Shown: in pieces, positions 34,930-46,570 of the stretch
Layout: each line of letters begins with the position of its first letter
Position numbering within the stretch: position 1 is the first letter of the stretch
DNA from: Antedon mediterranea
Lineage: Eukaryota > Echinodermata > Crinoidea > Comatulida > Antedonidae
Assembly: GCF_964355755.1 (NCBI RefSeq)
Contig: NC_092673.1
Span: forward strand, 7,817,001 to 7,881,000
Direction of reading: 5' to 3'
DNA: 64,000 bases
Notes under the pieces: model-generated
Database searches by the model: none
Told to the model about the DNA's origin: nothing
What the model saw: only the letters and a program-made list of their open reading frames with translations
Program-made: the position numbers and the translations under genes

Positions 34930-36985
34930 ATAATGAGAAATGATAGTTATTCTATTGAGAAACATAAAGAGCACCCTCGCGTTTACTGAACCAATTATTA
35001 TATTTGTTTATTATTACCAAAGATCTTATATACTAGTATATAAGATCTTTGATTATTACTTAGTTATGTGTTTTTCTCTATAGGTTGCCAACGAAACAAC
35101 AACTACAGTAGGCCTATTCACGATGATTATTCAAGACAATCCTTTAATACATTAAAGGTAAATTACTACTGTATTGTACTTACGATAAAAATACTTGTTT
35201 ATAATTTAGATTAAGTTAAGGTAGATCGCCACATATTTGTAAGTTTAACTTTACAGCTCACTATGTCAGTCGGTTGGTCGGTCGGTAAACACTAACTTGT
35301 ATATGACCTTATCTTGATATCAGTTTAATCTAGCTAAGTCAATTTTTCACAGTATATTCCATATGGCCAGGAATCGATGTGGTTATGTTTTCACGGTGCG
35401 CAATAAAAAATTACGCGGTCTACGCACGATTTAACGAAATCACGTTTGTAATCATATCTTCACAACCATGAATCACAATTAAATAAAATTTGGTACTCAT
35501 AAATTCCAGAGCATAAATCATCATATGGCAATACAATTACATGCGTAGCGCATGTAACGCATGCGTACGCGCTCTTAAAATTTTCAATTTTTTTTTCGAT
35601 GAAATAATTAGAGTACGTTTCAGGCAATTAAGCGTTTACAAAATTGCCATGAGTGCGCATATTTTTGCGCGCGCACTGCGCGTTAAATGTTATTACGCAC
35701 TCTTTTCGCCCGATTTCTGTTTTCTTTACTTACTTTTCAACTCGAAATTACGTTAACGAGCACGTAAAAAGTGACAGGCTACGCACGTGTAAATTAAAAA
35801 AATATAAATGTTTTTAAACATTTCAACATTTTTAAACATGTTCAGCAATTTCGGTCAGTTGGTAGGTTGGGCACGCGACTGCAGCCATCTATATGGTCTT
35901 GTTTTTATTTTTCATAAACAACTGCCACAACTGGTATCTCAGATGATTTCAGGTCAAAACATTCAATCACAATTTTTATTTATTTTAATAAATTAAATAT
36001 AATTATTAGATATTAGCTTAGTAGTTAACATTATTTATTTCTTTAAATATAGTTTTATGTGTAACCTTAATACTGATTTAACAAATATAATGATTTTCCA
36101 AATCAAGTGGGCCACTTTGTGTACAGTGATAACTCTGAATTTATTTCTTTTTCATTAATATTTATCGGGGAGGGCACTACTACGACAACTTACCAAGAAG
36201 ATAATGTTAGCAAACATTTTTCAACATTTTAGGTAAGAACAAGAATTACAATGTACCGTACAACTATATCAACCAAAAGGTATACTGTATATTGATTATG
36301 TTATTTATATCATCATCTTTAAGATGATGTTAGCAACAACATATTTTAAGGATCAATTACAATTTTATTACGACTCGGGTACCTAGTACTGGCTCTTTTA
36401 CCAGAATATTTACATTTAAACGTGTGCACTTGTAAATTAATATGTTAATTAATATATCAATTATAATGAACGTTCTAATTTATAACAGTTTGACTTCTAC
36501 AACAATTTTCAGCAAAATTAAATGATAGAAAAATATAATTAAGTTTTTTGTTTGTTTCAGAAATCATATAGGAAGAGGAAATATTTATTATGAGATAGAC
36601 CTACCTTGGAGAGTTAACAATTATACAGTATTATATTTTAATATTTTTTATGGTGTTTTAATTTTTTTATTTCTTTTTAAATGATAATTTAATTATTTTT
36701 CATATCTTTCAAAATTCATAATGTTTACAACACAGGAACCTAAATGCAATAATAGTTTAGTTAGGGACGGTAGAGATGAAGGACGAATGTTACATCGACA
36801 AATGCTGTACTTTCCCGATAATAAAAGAAACAGTGTGTAAAATCGCATATAAAAATCCTCATATTATTGTATTAGTCTGCTGTTTTCTGGGTCGTTCAGA
36901 GCAGTGTGGTCAGCGGTTGAAATGAGACACAAATACGGCCAAAATAGCACAAAAACAACGTGTCTGAGGGCGATGTATGTTTATG
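34930..36985. other. intergenic, no gene seen
   Basis: AT-rich with an island of CG/GCGC words at 35380-35790. ORFs at 35541 and 35808 have no recognisable features. A perfect short palindrome (agatcttatatactagtata and its continuation) lies near 35022-35050. Confidence 0.4.
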
Positions 36986-36989
36986 TTTT

Positions 36990-37218
36990 ATGTACCACAA
37001 AAGTCAGAAGCAAAAAAAAAAGGTATTCGGGTTTTCGGCTAAATTATGCTAGATTTAGTACAAATTATGCTAGTTTTGTTTTTTTATTATGCCAGATAAT
37101 ATGCCAAATCGTGGTAAATATGCTGTAAAATTATGCTAGATTTTCTAAAATTATGCCTAGCATAAATGCCAGATGGGTAAAAATTATGCCAGATAGCATA
37201 ATTAATATGCTAGATTTG
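36990..37218 (+). repeat. AATTATGCTAG-type interspersed short repeat
   Basis: About ten copies of aattatgctag/aattatgccag words in roughly 230 bp at irregular spacing, including inverted tagcataatt. Not a regular tandem array. Function unknown. Confidence 0.6.
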
Positions 37219-37294
37219 GCCACTATGGTTCAGAGTACTGTTGGCATACTATACAGAAGTCACTATCTCAATTAGTTATTGACTCAACTAAACT

Positions 37295-37905
37295 AAAAAT
37301 TCCGCGGATATTTCCCAAGCGGATGAGCAAACTGTCAATATTTATACTAACTACAACAACTTTATACAATACATATAATTATTCAAGTCAATGGATTTAT
37401 CCTGTCCGGTCCCTGTAGGCCTATCAGCATAGTAAACATACATTCCAACCATTGAATCCAACATGTAAATATGCCACTATCACTTGTATGTTGAATCAAG
37501 GGCAAAATACTCCAGTGGTATCATCAACTTGACCACTATAAACTCGAACGGCGATTACAATGTTTTTTACATTCGATGGGGATTTCCCAGGCGGACGGGC
37601 TGGCTATATTACTGTCAATATTTGTCAACAAGTTAATTATATACCTAATTAATTCAATGAATTTATCATTTATTGTCCGGTCCCTCATAAAAGACATATA
37701 GGCCTACATTCCAACCATTGTAATTCCCCACACGTAAATATGGCACTTATGTTGAATCAAGGACAAAATATCTTATCTTATCTTCTTATTATTGACAACT
37801 TGACCACTACAAACTCAAAGATTACAATGTTTTCCCTAAAAATATAGGGGATTCCCCTATGTGGCTAGTTTCAAATACTTGTCAATATCTTAGTTTATAC
37901 GTGAT
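37295..37905 (+). repeat. approximately 270-bp tandem duplication, two and a bit copies
   Basis: Ordered blocks recur at offsets of about 270-276 bp: ggatatttcccaagcggatg / ggggatttcccaggcggacg / ggggattcccctatgtgg, then tgtccggtccct, cattccaaccattg, gttgaatcaagg and caacttgaccacta. Copies differ by many substitutions and indels, so the duplication is old. Confidence 0.75.
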
Positions 37906-38499
37906 TGTGATTATCTGATAATATTATATTAACATTGAAACTTAGACATACGTACTTTATTACTCTTTAAATACTTTTGGTTATACCTCTTTTATACTGC
38001 CAGCAAACAATGATGCTGGTCTGGAAGAATTATGTAACCCAACAAATTTAATTCAGACGTAAATACACGCATCCGTGTGTCATTCTTGGATAAAGCTGTA
38101 AAAACACACTTGTTGCGGTTCACCAAACGGAAGGCGCGCCGTTAAATTCTGTATATTTACTGTATTATTATGACTTTCCGTTCCGTGAAAGAGAACAAGT
38201 GTGAATGTACCTATACCAGATGGAAAACGGAATTGCTTTTATAACATAAAATGAAACATGCATATACAACATTATTATAAAATCATTTATAGTAAAATAT
38301 TATTATTATGATCATACATTTCAAGTTTGCAGTCTATATCGTGCCTATTTAGCCTCATTGGTTTGACTCTATTGTTATACCGCAGATGGCGCTCGTTACG
38401 GCAGACTGAACGAGTTCAATAGACTTTAAGCCTTGGCTACTATCTATTTTATCACCGAGTAAAAACTTCACTTTGGCAACCGTCGCGATCGGTATTACA

Positions 38500-38752
38500 G
38501 TATAATCAAACACAAGAGCAATTTAGTTCCATTGTTGCTATCAGGCTTCATAGTAGGCCGCAGATAGAAGATTGTGTCACTGTTGTTATAATACAAGAAT
38601 ATTTTCGAAATCGAAGTCTAAACTGTCCATTGGGAATTTGGGTTAATCTTACTCCATGATCTTTGTCAGAGACTGAATGTTAAGTTTAGCAGTTCATTGT
38701 ATGACGATCGATTATTGTAGCAAACATGTGTCCATGAACCTCTTGGACCTAC
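38500..38752 (+). other. possible 5-prime non-coding exon
   Basis: GC-richer than its surroundings and ends in a good donor (cctacg then gtgagt at 38753). It contains only a tiny ATG frame (MNLLDL) open to the donor. It could be a leader exon of the plus-strand gene at 44.9-47.7 kb. No direct link is visible. Confidence 0.2.
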
Positions 38753-38759
38753 GGTGAGT

Positions 38760-40540
38760 TATTTAACATTACATTATGTGTTTACACTGTAATTATTATT
38801 ATTACAGTTTGCGGCCTATTATTATTATTTCATTGTGGAAGTACATCGATTTGTCTGGCATTCAGAGTGATAAAATGTATAAATAAATCTCTTCAGGCCT
38901 ATTCCATTTAATGTGATTGGAACAATCACAAAGTAAACTTGGCCCGTTCAGTACGGGGTTATTTTATTTTTGAAAGATAGATACACTGTCCATATTCAGT
39001 AGTAATAATAACACAAGTTACAAGTACGGTGGGCCTGCTAGGTATTTAGGCCTATAAGAATCTCATGATCATATCGCCGGGAAATTTGGAACGAAAATCC
39101 GAGATTGAAAGACACAACATAGAATAGATTACTGACAATCTGCGTATTTTAAAAATTATCATATAATCGAACGTTATATGGACCTATACATTAGATAAGT
39201 TCATGGTTACAGCAGGGAAGATTGTAATAATTTTACTTTTCTCTGGTTATAGTTCGTTTGAAACTTTTAATCAAATTTGACAGGAAATGAATCTATTTCT
39301 TTTATATACAGTAGGCCTATAATTTACTTGAATCGTAGAAAGTGTGAAACCAGCTGACCAGATATATAAAATACAGTCCTTAAAATGAATGGATCAATTA
39401 TGATAGAATGGAGTCGATGACAAAATGTAATTCTCGAAAGCACGCTTTCTGGTAGAATTTCGGACAATGGCAAATTCTGGTAGAATTTCGGACAATGGCA
39501 TTTCGGTAGTCACATTATATAGTCCTTGCACGAAAAGGCCGCGTGTAACTGTTAATTAAAGAGTATGTCGTTAGTTCTTGCACACAGTGTTTTTAATGGC
39601 GTGAACTAACCGTACTTTTTAGGCCTATGTCCGTGTCACATCACAGTGCAAAAATAAGAAAGGCTCAATAATTAGCGCTTGAGAAAGACTACGGGCTTGT
39701 TTCACGTTGGACTAACGGTAAACTTACCAGGTGTGTGCATTCAATAATCATTTTATTTATTATAACAGGTAATTACTAATGTAGAACGTGTAGTCATGAA
39801 TAATTACGCTTATTTGGCGAACACAATACACTGAAGGCAAAGGTGGAAGGACAACATAACAATCAATAACTAAAATGTCTTTGATAGTTAAAAGCATTAT
39901 CAATTCATAAATCACTTTGAGCAGTATAAGTGCGTGTACTTTATACGTTAATTCAGGCATCGTGCGGTTGTCATAAAGCCTGTGTATTAATTGTAGCCTA
40001 TGGGGGTTTGACGTAAAGTGGGGATTGATATTTGGATTGATGGGGTACGGTATGCCTACAGTTAGCTTAAATCCCTTGGTAAATACCGCCTTTCATGGGT
40101 AAACAATGGCTCGCAGTTGACATGTAGTGTTAATGGGTGTTGTTTGAGGGCTTATAAGTGTCGATGTTTATAGCTTTTTTTAGAATATCAACACAGAGGT
40201 TGTCAGTCAAAACCTATACCAACAGACCTTCCTGACCCAAATATAGTATCTAAATCATGAGGGTCACCACATTTCGATAGGCCGCACATCCACTGATTGC
40301 TTGTTCCATGCTCTTCTTTCTAACAAAACATTTCTATCTATGTCACATACATGCGCCAAATGAGCAGTACCAACAATAAATACATTGTTTGAAATACAAT
40401 TGAGACTACTAGTAATTATTATCTTTAGATCCATTTACACGGCTACACAAATTTGAGAAGTAAACAATGAAATAGCGTTCGTAAATATTAGTTTCCCATT
40501 TTGGTTACCAAAGCAGTTCCAAACACTGGTTCAGGTCGGC
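38760..40540. other. intergenic or intron, no gene seen
   Basis: No coding or clear repeat structure apart from scattered AGGCCTA words and a 23-bp direct repeat (ttctggtagaatttcggaca) near 39448-39494. Confidence 0.45.
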
Positions 40541-40545
40541 CTTTA

Positions 40546-40709
40546 AGCTTGGTTAACACTCGGACTTACCACATGGACGTAGCGTAATGCAAATGATTTG
40601 ACTAGGCCTAATCACAAGCAAATTATTATACTAACTGACGCTTTGTCATTGGTTTAACTCACTTGCGTTGCGATACGTGCTTGCTTTACGGCCGAGTGGA
40701 AACCAAGCT
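40546..40709. mobile_element. MITE with AGCTTGGTT terminal repeats
   Basis: Left agcttggttaacactcgg and right (reverse complement) agcttggtttccactcgg are part of inverted arms of about 60 bp that also include caatgacaaagcgtcag-like sequence. A second partial copy starts at 40740 (agcttggttaacattataat) and ends at a taagcgattgataatcgctt palindrome near 40798-40820. Confidence 0.7.
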
Positions 40710-40937
40710 ATATCCTGCGTTGCGTCTGTAGATGAGAGTTTCAGCTTGGTTAACATTATAATAGGACATAAGCGCAATGTAAGTAATTTGACCAATCTTA
40801 AGCGATTGATAATCGCTTAGGCTTGTGTATTAAGGATCAGTGTACTTTTTTATTTGATATTTTAGAAATCTTATTGGCATATCTCATCAAAAGCGGTTCA
40901 CAAGGCCGCATAGGCTAGGGTAAGAGTGTATCTTTTA

Positions 40938-42242
40938 CCATGGATTAAAGAATAGAAGGATATGCATCGACGTGAGATCAAGGGTTCCTTGACTCTCGCC
41001 GACAGACCGCGGACCGCCCATAATGTTACAGTTTAATTAACCGCATGGTAACAACGAAACGGTCGCGTGCCTAATATATTGTTTACTGCACATGTGCAAC
41101 GACATTTAACCTTGTTGGCTACTACGCTTCTTTCGCGCGTTCTTTGGTGGCATGATGTTTGTAGATGGTCAACTATTGACTATGTTGGTTTCTGCCGCGA
41201 TTGATCTACGCTAATGATTTTTTTATGATGATTAAAGTAGCATTTTATGACCTGTAGTAGCCCTACATCTGAGACAATAACTATTAGTTGTCTCATTTGT
41301 TGTAAAATTACAAAATCAGCAAGAATGCTAGCCTAGCTAGGCCCAGGCCTTGTACTAACTAGGCTAAACTGGGCTAGTAAACCCTATGATTTGCCGACAT
41401 TGATACTGCCTAGGTAGGCCTAGGCTAATCTTAAATACTCACCGTTGTCTTACTTCTTGTGTGAATAATAATAATAGGTAGGCCTACTTCGTTTGTTCGT
41501 GATCAAGTTTGCCCTGCGTGTACTTTTCAAAACGACCGCTAGGTAACGAATCGCAACTATACATAGCCAGCCAATCCCGGATCAGGGATCGCTGTTTTCA
41601 TTCAATTAGGCCCGGTGATTGGATGTGATGTGGATGACATAACCACTAGCCAATCACCAGGCACTACAGTTTAAATATAATCACATCGATAATTAAGGAG
41701 ATTTATGAAGAAACCACTGCTTAGCCATATATTAAAAAACACGATTGTTGTATGTCTGAACACCGGCCACGCTAACAACATACATGGTCAAATGCATAAT
41801 TTAATATTCTATAGATTAACGCAATTTTTAATGACAGAAGATGGCAGGCAAATAATGATAATTCAAATATAAAAATGGCATATTTTATTAATATTACCAA
41901 CTACCTAAAATTACCAGTCGTAAGAAAGTGAACTTTTCGTAGTCCGATTGTGATGAAACTAAAACAGAATTATTCAGCAATATATGTTTGTTATCAATTA
42001 ATCATCGACGCAGACATGTCAATAGAACATTCAGACTGCGCATACGATTTCTACATGGTTACGTTTTGGTCTCAAAAAATGTAACAGTTGATTCGCAGCG
42101 TTTTACAGAGGGCCGCGGTTAGAGACACGGAGTTCAATGAACGTGTTTGTTTGATTGGCAGCAGTGCTTTAGTATAGGCAAGCGCGTTGTAAAATCGTTT
42201 GATGTCACCGTCGATGCATATCCTTCTATTCTTTAATCCATG
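40938..42242. mobile_element. non-autonomous DNA transposon, 1.3 kb, 34-bp inverted termini
   Basis: The left end has catggattaaagaatagaag followed by gatatgcatcgacg, and the right end is its perfect complement at 42207-42242. The interior (including AGGCCTA-rich sequence at 41325-41430) has no long ORF. Superfamily not determined; no clean target-site duplication seen. Confidence 0.75.
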
Positions 42243-42948
42243 CTTTTACTCAAGACCGTAAACTAGTTCTGATTCCCCCCATAGGCCTACACTATTGTAA
42301 TAAAAGAATACCAAGAAAATTCCACCTTTTTTAAATAATTGTTTTATCAATCGTTGCTAGACCTTTTATGTTTGCAGTAATCAAACACCGTTCTATAAAT
42401 TACAATGAATTAATACCTTTTATTATAAACATCTATAACAAAAGCTCTGATTTCTGATAGCGTCATGATGTCATGGTTACTCGTGTATGAAAAGCCTATT
42501 TGATATTCATAAGGACACTTTATCCTAAAGAGAATATTCACATACATATCAATTTCTGAAATGTTTTTTTTCTATAGAAACTTAATAGGGTTACTGTATA
42601 TATAAAGAAAAAATCATTAAATAAAATATAAAGAAATACAGTTGTATTCTTATGGTGGTTTTTAAGCTATTCTTTATAATGCTAAACGCCTGTTGAGGTT
42701 GTGCCATCTTCATAATCTAATTGCCACCTTCTGGTGTATATTTTATTCCTTCTATATAATATAAGAACTGAGGTGGATAACATTTTATTATGTTAATGTT
42801 GGCAAATGATTAAACCCCAGTAGCTTATTGGACAAACAAAGAGGTTAAAAAAGAGTCCGATTCTGTGCTGCCTTGAATGATATTAACAATATTACAACCG
42901 GATTTATATTTATTATCGTTTTAAAGTTTTCAGGATTTTGAGTAAAAT

Positions 42949-43218
42949 GAATTCGTGTCTTAAACGGGGTCTTAAACTATCCATTTTGATAAGTAGTCGT
43001 GAACACAATTCTCCCCTTTAGATAACAAGAGCTGAATACAATATGACCAATCACAAGCGGTGAATTAGTCGAATTGTTGCTTGTAATTGGTCAACAAGCT
43101 GCGCTTACAACAAGGTAGGGTAACCAAGCGTGGGTTACGAATTCGTGTCTCAAACATCTTAATAATGTAATCATAAACACAATTCTCTACTTTAGATAAC
43201 AGGTGCTAAATACAATTG
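42949..43218 (+). repeat. direct repeat flanking a small insertion
   Basis: The segment gaattcgtgtcttaaac ... aacacaattctcccctttag at 42949-43040 recurs at 43139-43212. The roughly 100 bp between them include ccaatcacaagcggtgaatt and its rough inverse, suggesting a small MITE related to the AGCTTGGTT family inside a local duplication. Confidence 0.5.
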
Positions 43219-43544
43219 ATTCATAATGATAATTGATAACTATATCAATAAACCTAATCATATAATATATAATGTATGATTTTGTGAAGTATACGTTTAT
43301 GTCAATCAATGTGCAACAGAATAATACAGATTATTTGATGATAATTATCAATCTCAAGTAAAATAATTCAAGAACATGAAAAAAAAAGCATCGAATAGGC
43401 CAGTTTGGAGTTTTAATCAAGTTGTACACTTCCGTTTAAAAAACAAAATAATATTTGTTTTTGATTCAATTTTGGTAAAAGTAAATAATGAATAAACATT
43501 ATAACATATAGTAATAAAGCATATTCAATTAAAAAAAGTAATAT

Positions 43545-43912
43545 TGAGACGTTTTAGTGGGGGTCTATGTTTTCGAGAAAATCTATAGTGGGGGTCTCTG
43601 GTTTCGAGAAAATCTCGAAAACAGAGACCCCCTATATAACGTAATATTGACTTAATATTGAGACGTTTTAGTGGGGGTCTCTGTTTTCGAGAAAATCTAT
43701 AGTGGGGGTCTCTGGTTTCGAGAAAATCTCGAAAACAGAGACCCCCTATATAATGTAATATTGACTTAATATTGAGACGTTTTAGTGGGGGAAAATCTTG
43801 AAAAGAGAGACCCCCACTAAAGCGTCTCAATATTACATTATATAGGGGGTCTCTGTTTTCGAGATTTTCTCGAAAACAGAGACCCTGGGTCTCGGGTCTC
43901 TGTTTCCGAGAC
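43545..43912. repeat. tandem and inverted palindromic minisatellite (GGGGGTCTCTGTTTTCGAG)
   Basis: A unit of about 130 bp, itself made of inverted halves (gggtctctgttttcgagaaa and tctcgaaaacagagaccccc), is repeated two and a half times, ending in a fully inverted copy. The block can fold into several long alternative hairpins. The 129-residue frame on the minus strand is a translation of the repeat. Confidence 0.9.
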
Positions 43913-43919
43913 ACCCATC

Positions 43920-44940
43920 ATAAAACAATCTCTTTACGCGCAGCACTACTGTAGCTCACTGACGTAAGTTGTTCAAGGCTCATAAAGTCGATAAAAAATA
44001 GTTAGGCCAATACAAAAGATATTGGCCTAAGAATAAAACGTATAATTTATTGACTTATAAACGGATATAAGATGTATCTATTTGCAAGTCCGTTCATTTT
44101 AGCAGGGAAAATGAATTTACAACCGACTTTATTACTGGTAGGCTATACGTGCGTGACTTACTATTTTGTAGACTTCTGACGTAAGTAGGCCTTAGTATAT
44201 TTAGCCTTTATGTTTATTGTAATGTAACTGAAAGTTACGAACACAAACTTCACCATTATTCCACTATTAGACGGGCTACCGGTGCTATGATTTGGTTTAC
44301 TACATTTTGTTTTAGGGCTGGCATTAAGAACATGACAAATTACTACATTTGACAATACCAGTAATTATCATAGGACATAGTTACTGAGGGTAAGTCTATC
44401 TTGTGATTCTTAAAATCTCAGTGGACAAATCACAATATGGTTGACGCCTGTTCTCTAACTGCAACGTTATTTTTTGCGTAAGTTCGTATATTAGCCCACC
44501 ATTCAAATACGGAAAGACATGGTATCGGCCTACTAAGGTAAACCCCCATACTCATTGTATATAAGGACATCGTCAATAAAACGTCAATTAAGATTACGAC
44601 CATGATAAATAGAATCCAAAGGTTGTTTGGTTATGCTTAATGAATAGGATAACCTAACACCCTAACAGAAAATCTCTGAAAGGTGTGTGTTTAGGCCCTT
44701 TTGAGTGTTTGTTTCATGTGAACAGATTTTTGGGAGTCAAAGGAAGCGTTTTTAAGTTCTTGGATAATATGGCACGTAGGTTGATAAGCAAAGTAATGAA
44801 CACAGATAAGTCGGCGACTAGGTTCTCGTTACTTAGACATATAGGAATTTTTTATACTAACATTAAAAAGTAAAGTAATTAAAATATGTACAAAAAGATA
44901 AGTTACTCGCGAATTAAGATTAGATAAATAATTGTATTAT
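43920..44940. other. no gene seen
   Basis: AT-rich. The frames at 44161-44355 and 44685-44873 show no recognisable motif and no splice support. Confidence 0.4.
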
Positions 44941-44946
44941 TTTACA

Positions 44947-46570
44947 ATGTCAGCGGTATGTAGAACGGTACGGTACATCTTCATTCCAGAGGTGGATCGC
45001 GAAGAATTTGAAAACACAGGTGAGGGTGACCATATTATTATAAAATAACTGCGTTTTAGCCCTAATTTACGATTATGAAATGTTTACATTTAGTTAATGT
45101 AAACCTTTCGAACAACTGTTTCTAAATCTCTTCTCCGACGATCACAAAGTTTTGATCTACTCTGTCAATGTAGATTGCACATTATGCGGAAATAGCGAAT
45201 AGAACTAGAAACAATAAGGTAACTTACATTATTAGCAAAAGTTTTTTCTGACACAGATAACTATGTATCGTTGTTATCCTTCTTACTTCTATGCACTACA
45301 TTGGGAAGTATCGTATCCAGAGTATATTAAATATACTCTGGATACTTGGGGCACAATTCGTCTATCATCACTGGCCACTAGTCACATAGGCCTAACCATT
45401 AAACCATATTCGACACCACAGACATTACAATCCGCTGTTTTCTTCCAACTAAATACCCTCTTCTTTTTCAACAACTCAATATATAAAAGCACATGATGTG
45501 ATGTGTCGAACACTAAACTCACTCAGATATTCAGAACTGAAGGTGTTTTTCCTTTTTGTTTTGACGTATTTAAATGTATTTGTCAGAAGCTTTAGCAATG
45601 ATATAATATGAATGTATGTTTATTTGTACTGTATTTAAATTTTTCAATGGAATTTTATTGTTATTAATTTATTTACCTCCGCCAAGGAGGTATATGTAGG
45701 CCTACGGTATCGATCGCGTGTGTCTGTTTGTCTGTTAGTGTTAGCAAGATTATGCCTATACTCAAACAGTTATTGCAAGATCTTTACCAAAATGAATATA
45801 GAGATGAATATGTGGTCAAGGACCACTCTATTACATTTTGGAGGCAATCCAGACCAAGCTCCTAATTCCGAACCAATTTTTAGTATTATTTTCAGACCTG
45901 CTAATGTTAAAAGATAGGAGATAATTTTCAAAAGCTGGCGAGCAGTCTTAAAGTAAACTGAAATGCATTTTATCGAAAACTACTTGTTCCAAAAAACTTC
46001 ATTTTTGTATAAGAGGCAAGAGTTATAATTTGTGATTTGTATATTTAAAACATAATTTGATTTAATGCCCAGGTTTTTCATACGAGTATTTTTTCAAAAA
46101 CCTATTTCATCCGTTTGTTTTTGTCATTGCTGTTCTATTATTAGTCAACTGAAACTATTGTTAGTTGAAAAGCTGGTTACATAACCATTACACCAGATTC
46201 GCATACACATGGTTGTAGTGAACACACATATTAAAAAACAAAATGTTCCGGTGAAATCTTATGTATGCGAATTTAACAGTAGGCGGAGGTATGTACTCTC
46301 TAGTATTAAAATGAACTTAAATGGAATTATATATTTAAAGTATATACGTATTGCAATTTTTTTTCTGCAACGCCATTTGGTCTTGAATCAAATTGAATGA
46401 TGGTATTAATTTGCTAATGTTAGGCTTTTAGTTTGTGCCGTAATAGGCTGCATAATGTACTCAAATATAATATTTTTTGTTTATATCTTTCAGATAATAC
46501 ATGCCTAGAAATACGAAGAAATCGGATTTGTATTTATGAAAATCAAATTATAGCTATCTTATTAATATGA
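44947..46570 (+). CDS. putative spliced upstream ORF, 49 codons, stop overlapping the next start
   Basis: An ATG at 44947 opens a frame (MSAVCRTVRYIFIPEVDREE) to a good donor (aacacag then gtgagg) at 45019. Joining to the acceptor atctttcag at 46493 keeps phase and continues 25 codons to TGA at 46568-46570, which shares ATGA with the start of the 376-codon frame at 46567. It could be a regulatory uORF allowing termination-reinitiation, or the exon pairing could be wrong and 44947-45019 may belong to another transcript. Confidence 0.4.
45313..45345. repeat. perfect 33-bp palindrome
   Basis: gtatccagagtata, a 5-base loop, then tatactctggatac. It lies in the intron between the two putative exons at 45019 and 46494. 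Confidence 0.9.
45663..45915 (+). repeat. dispersed repeat with CCTCCGCCAAGGAGG head
   Basis: cctccgccaaggaggtatat, then tgtctgtttgtctgttagtg, then a segment resembling 8400-8530 (cagaccaagctcctaattcc). This repeat type is common in marine animal genomes. The ORF 45720-45917 within it is not coding. Confidence 0.65.

Noticed and set aside
43525-43914. 129-residue minus-strand ORF
   Set aside because: It is a translation of the palindromic minisatellite.
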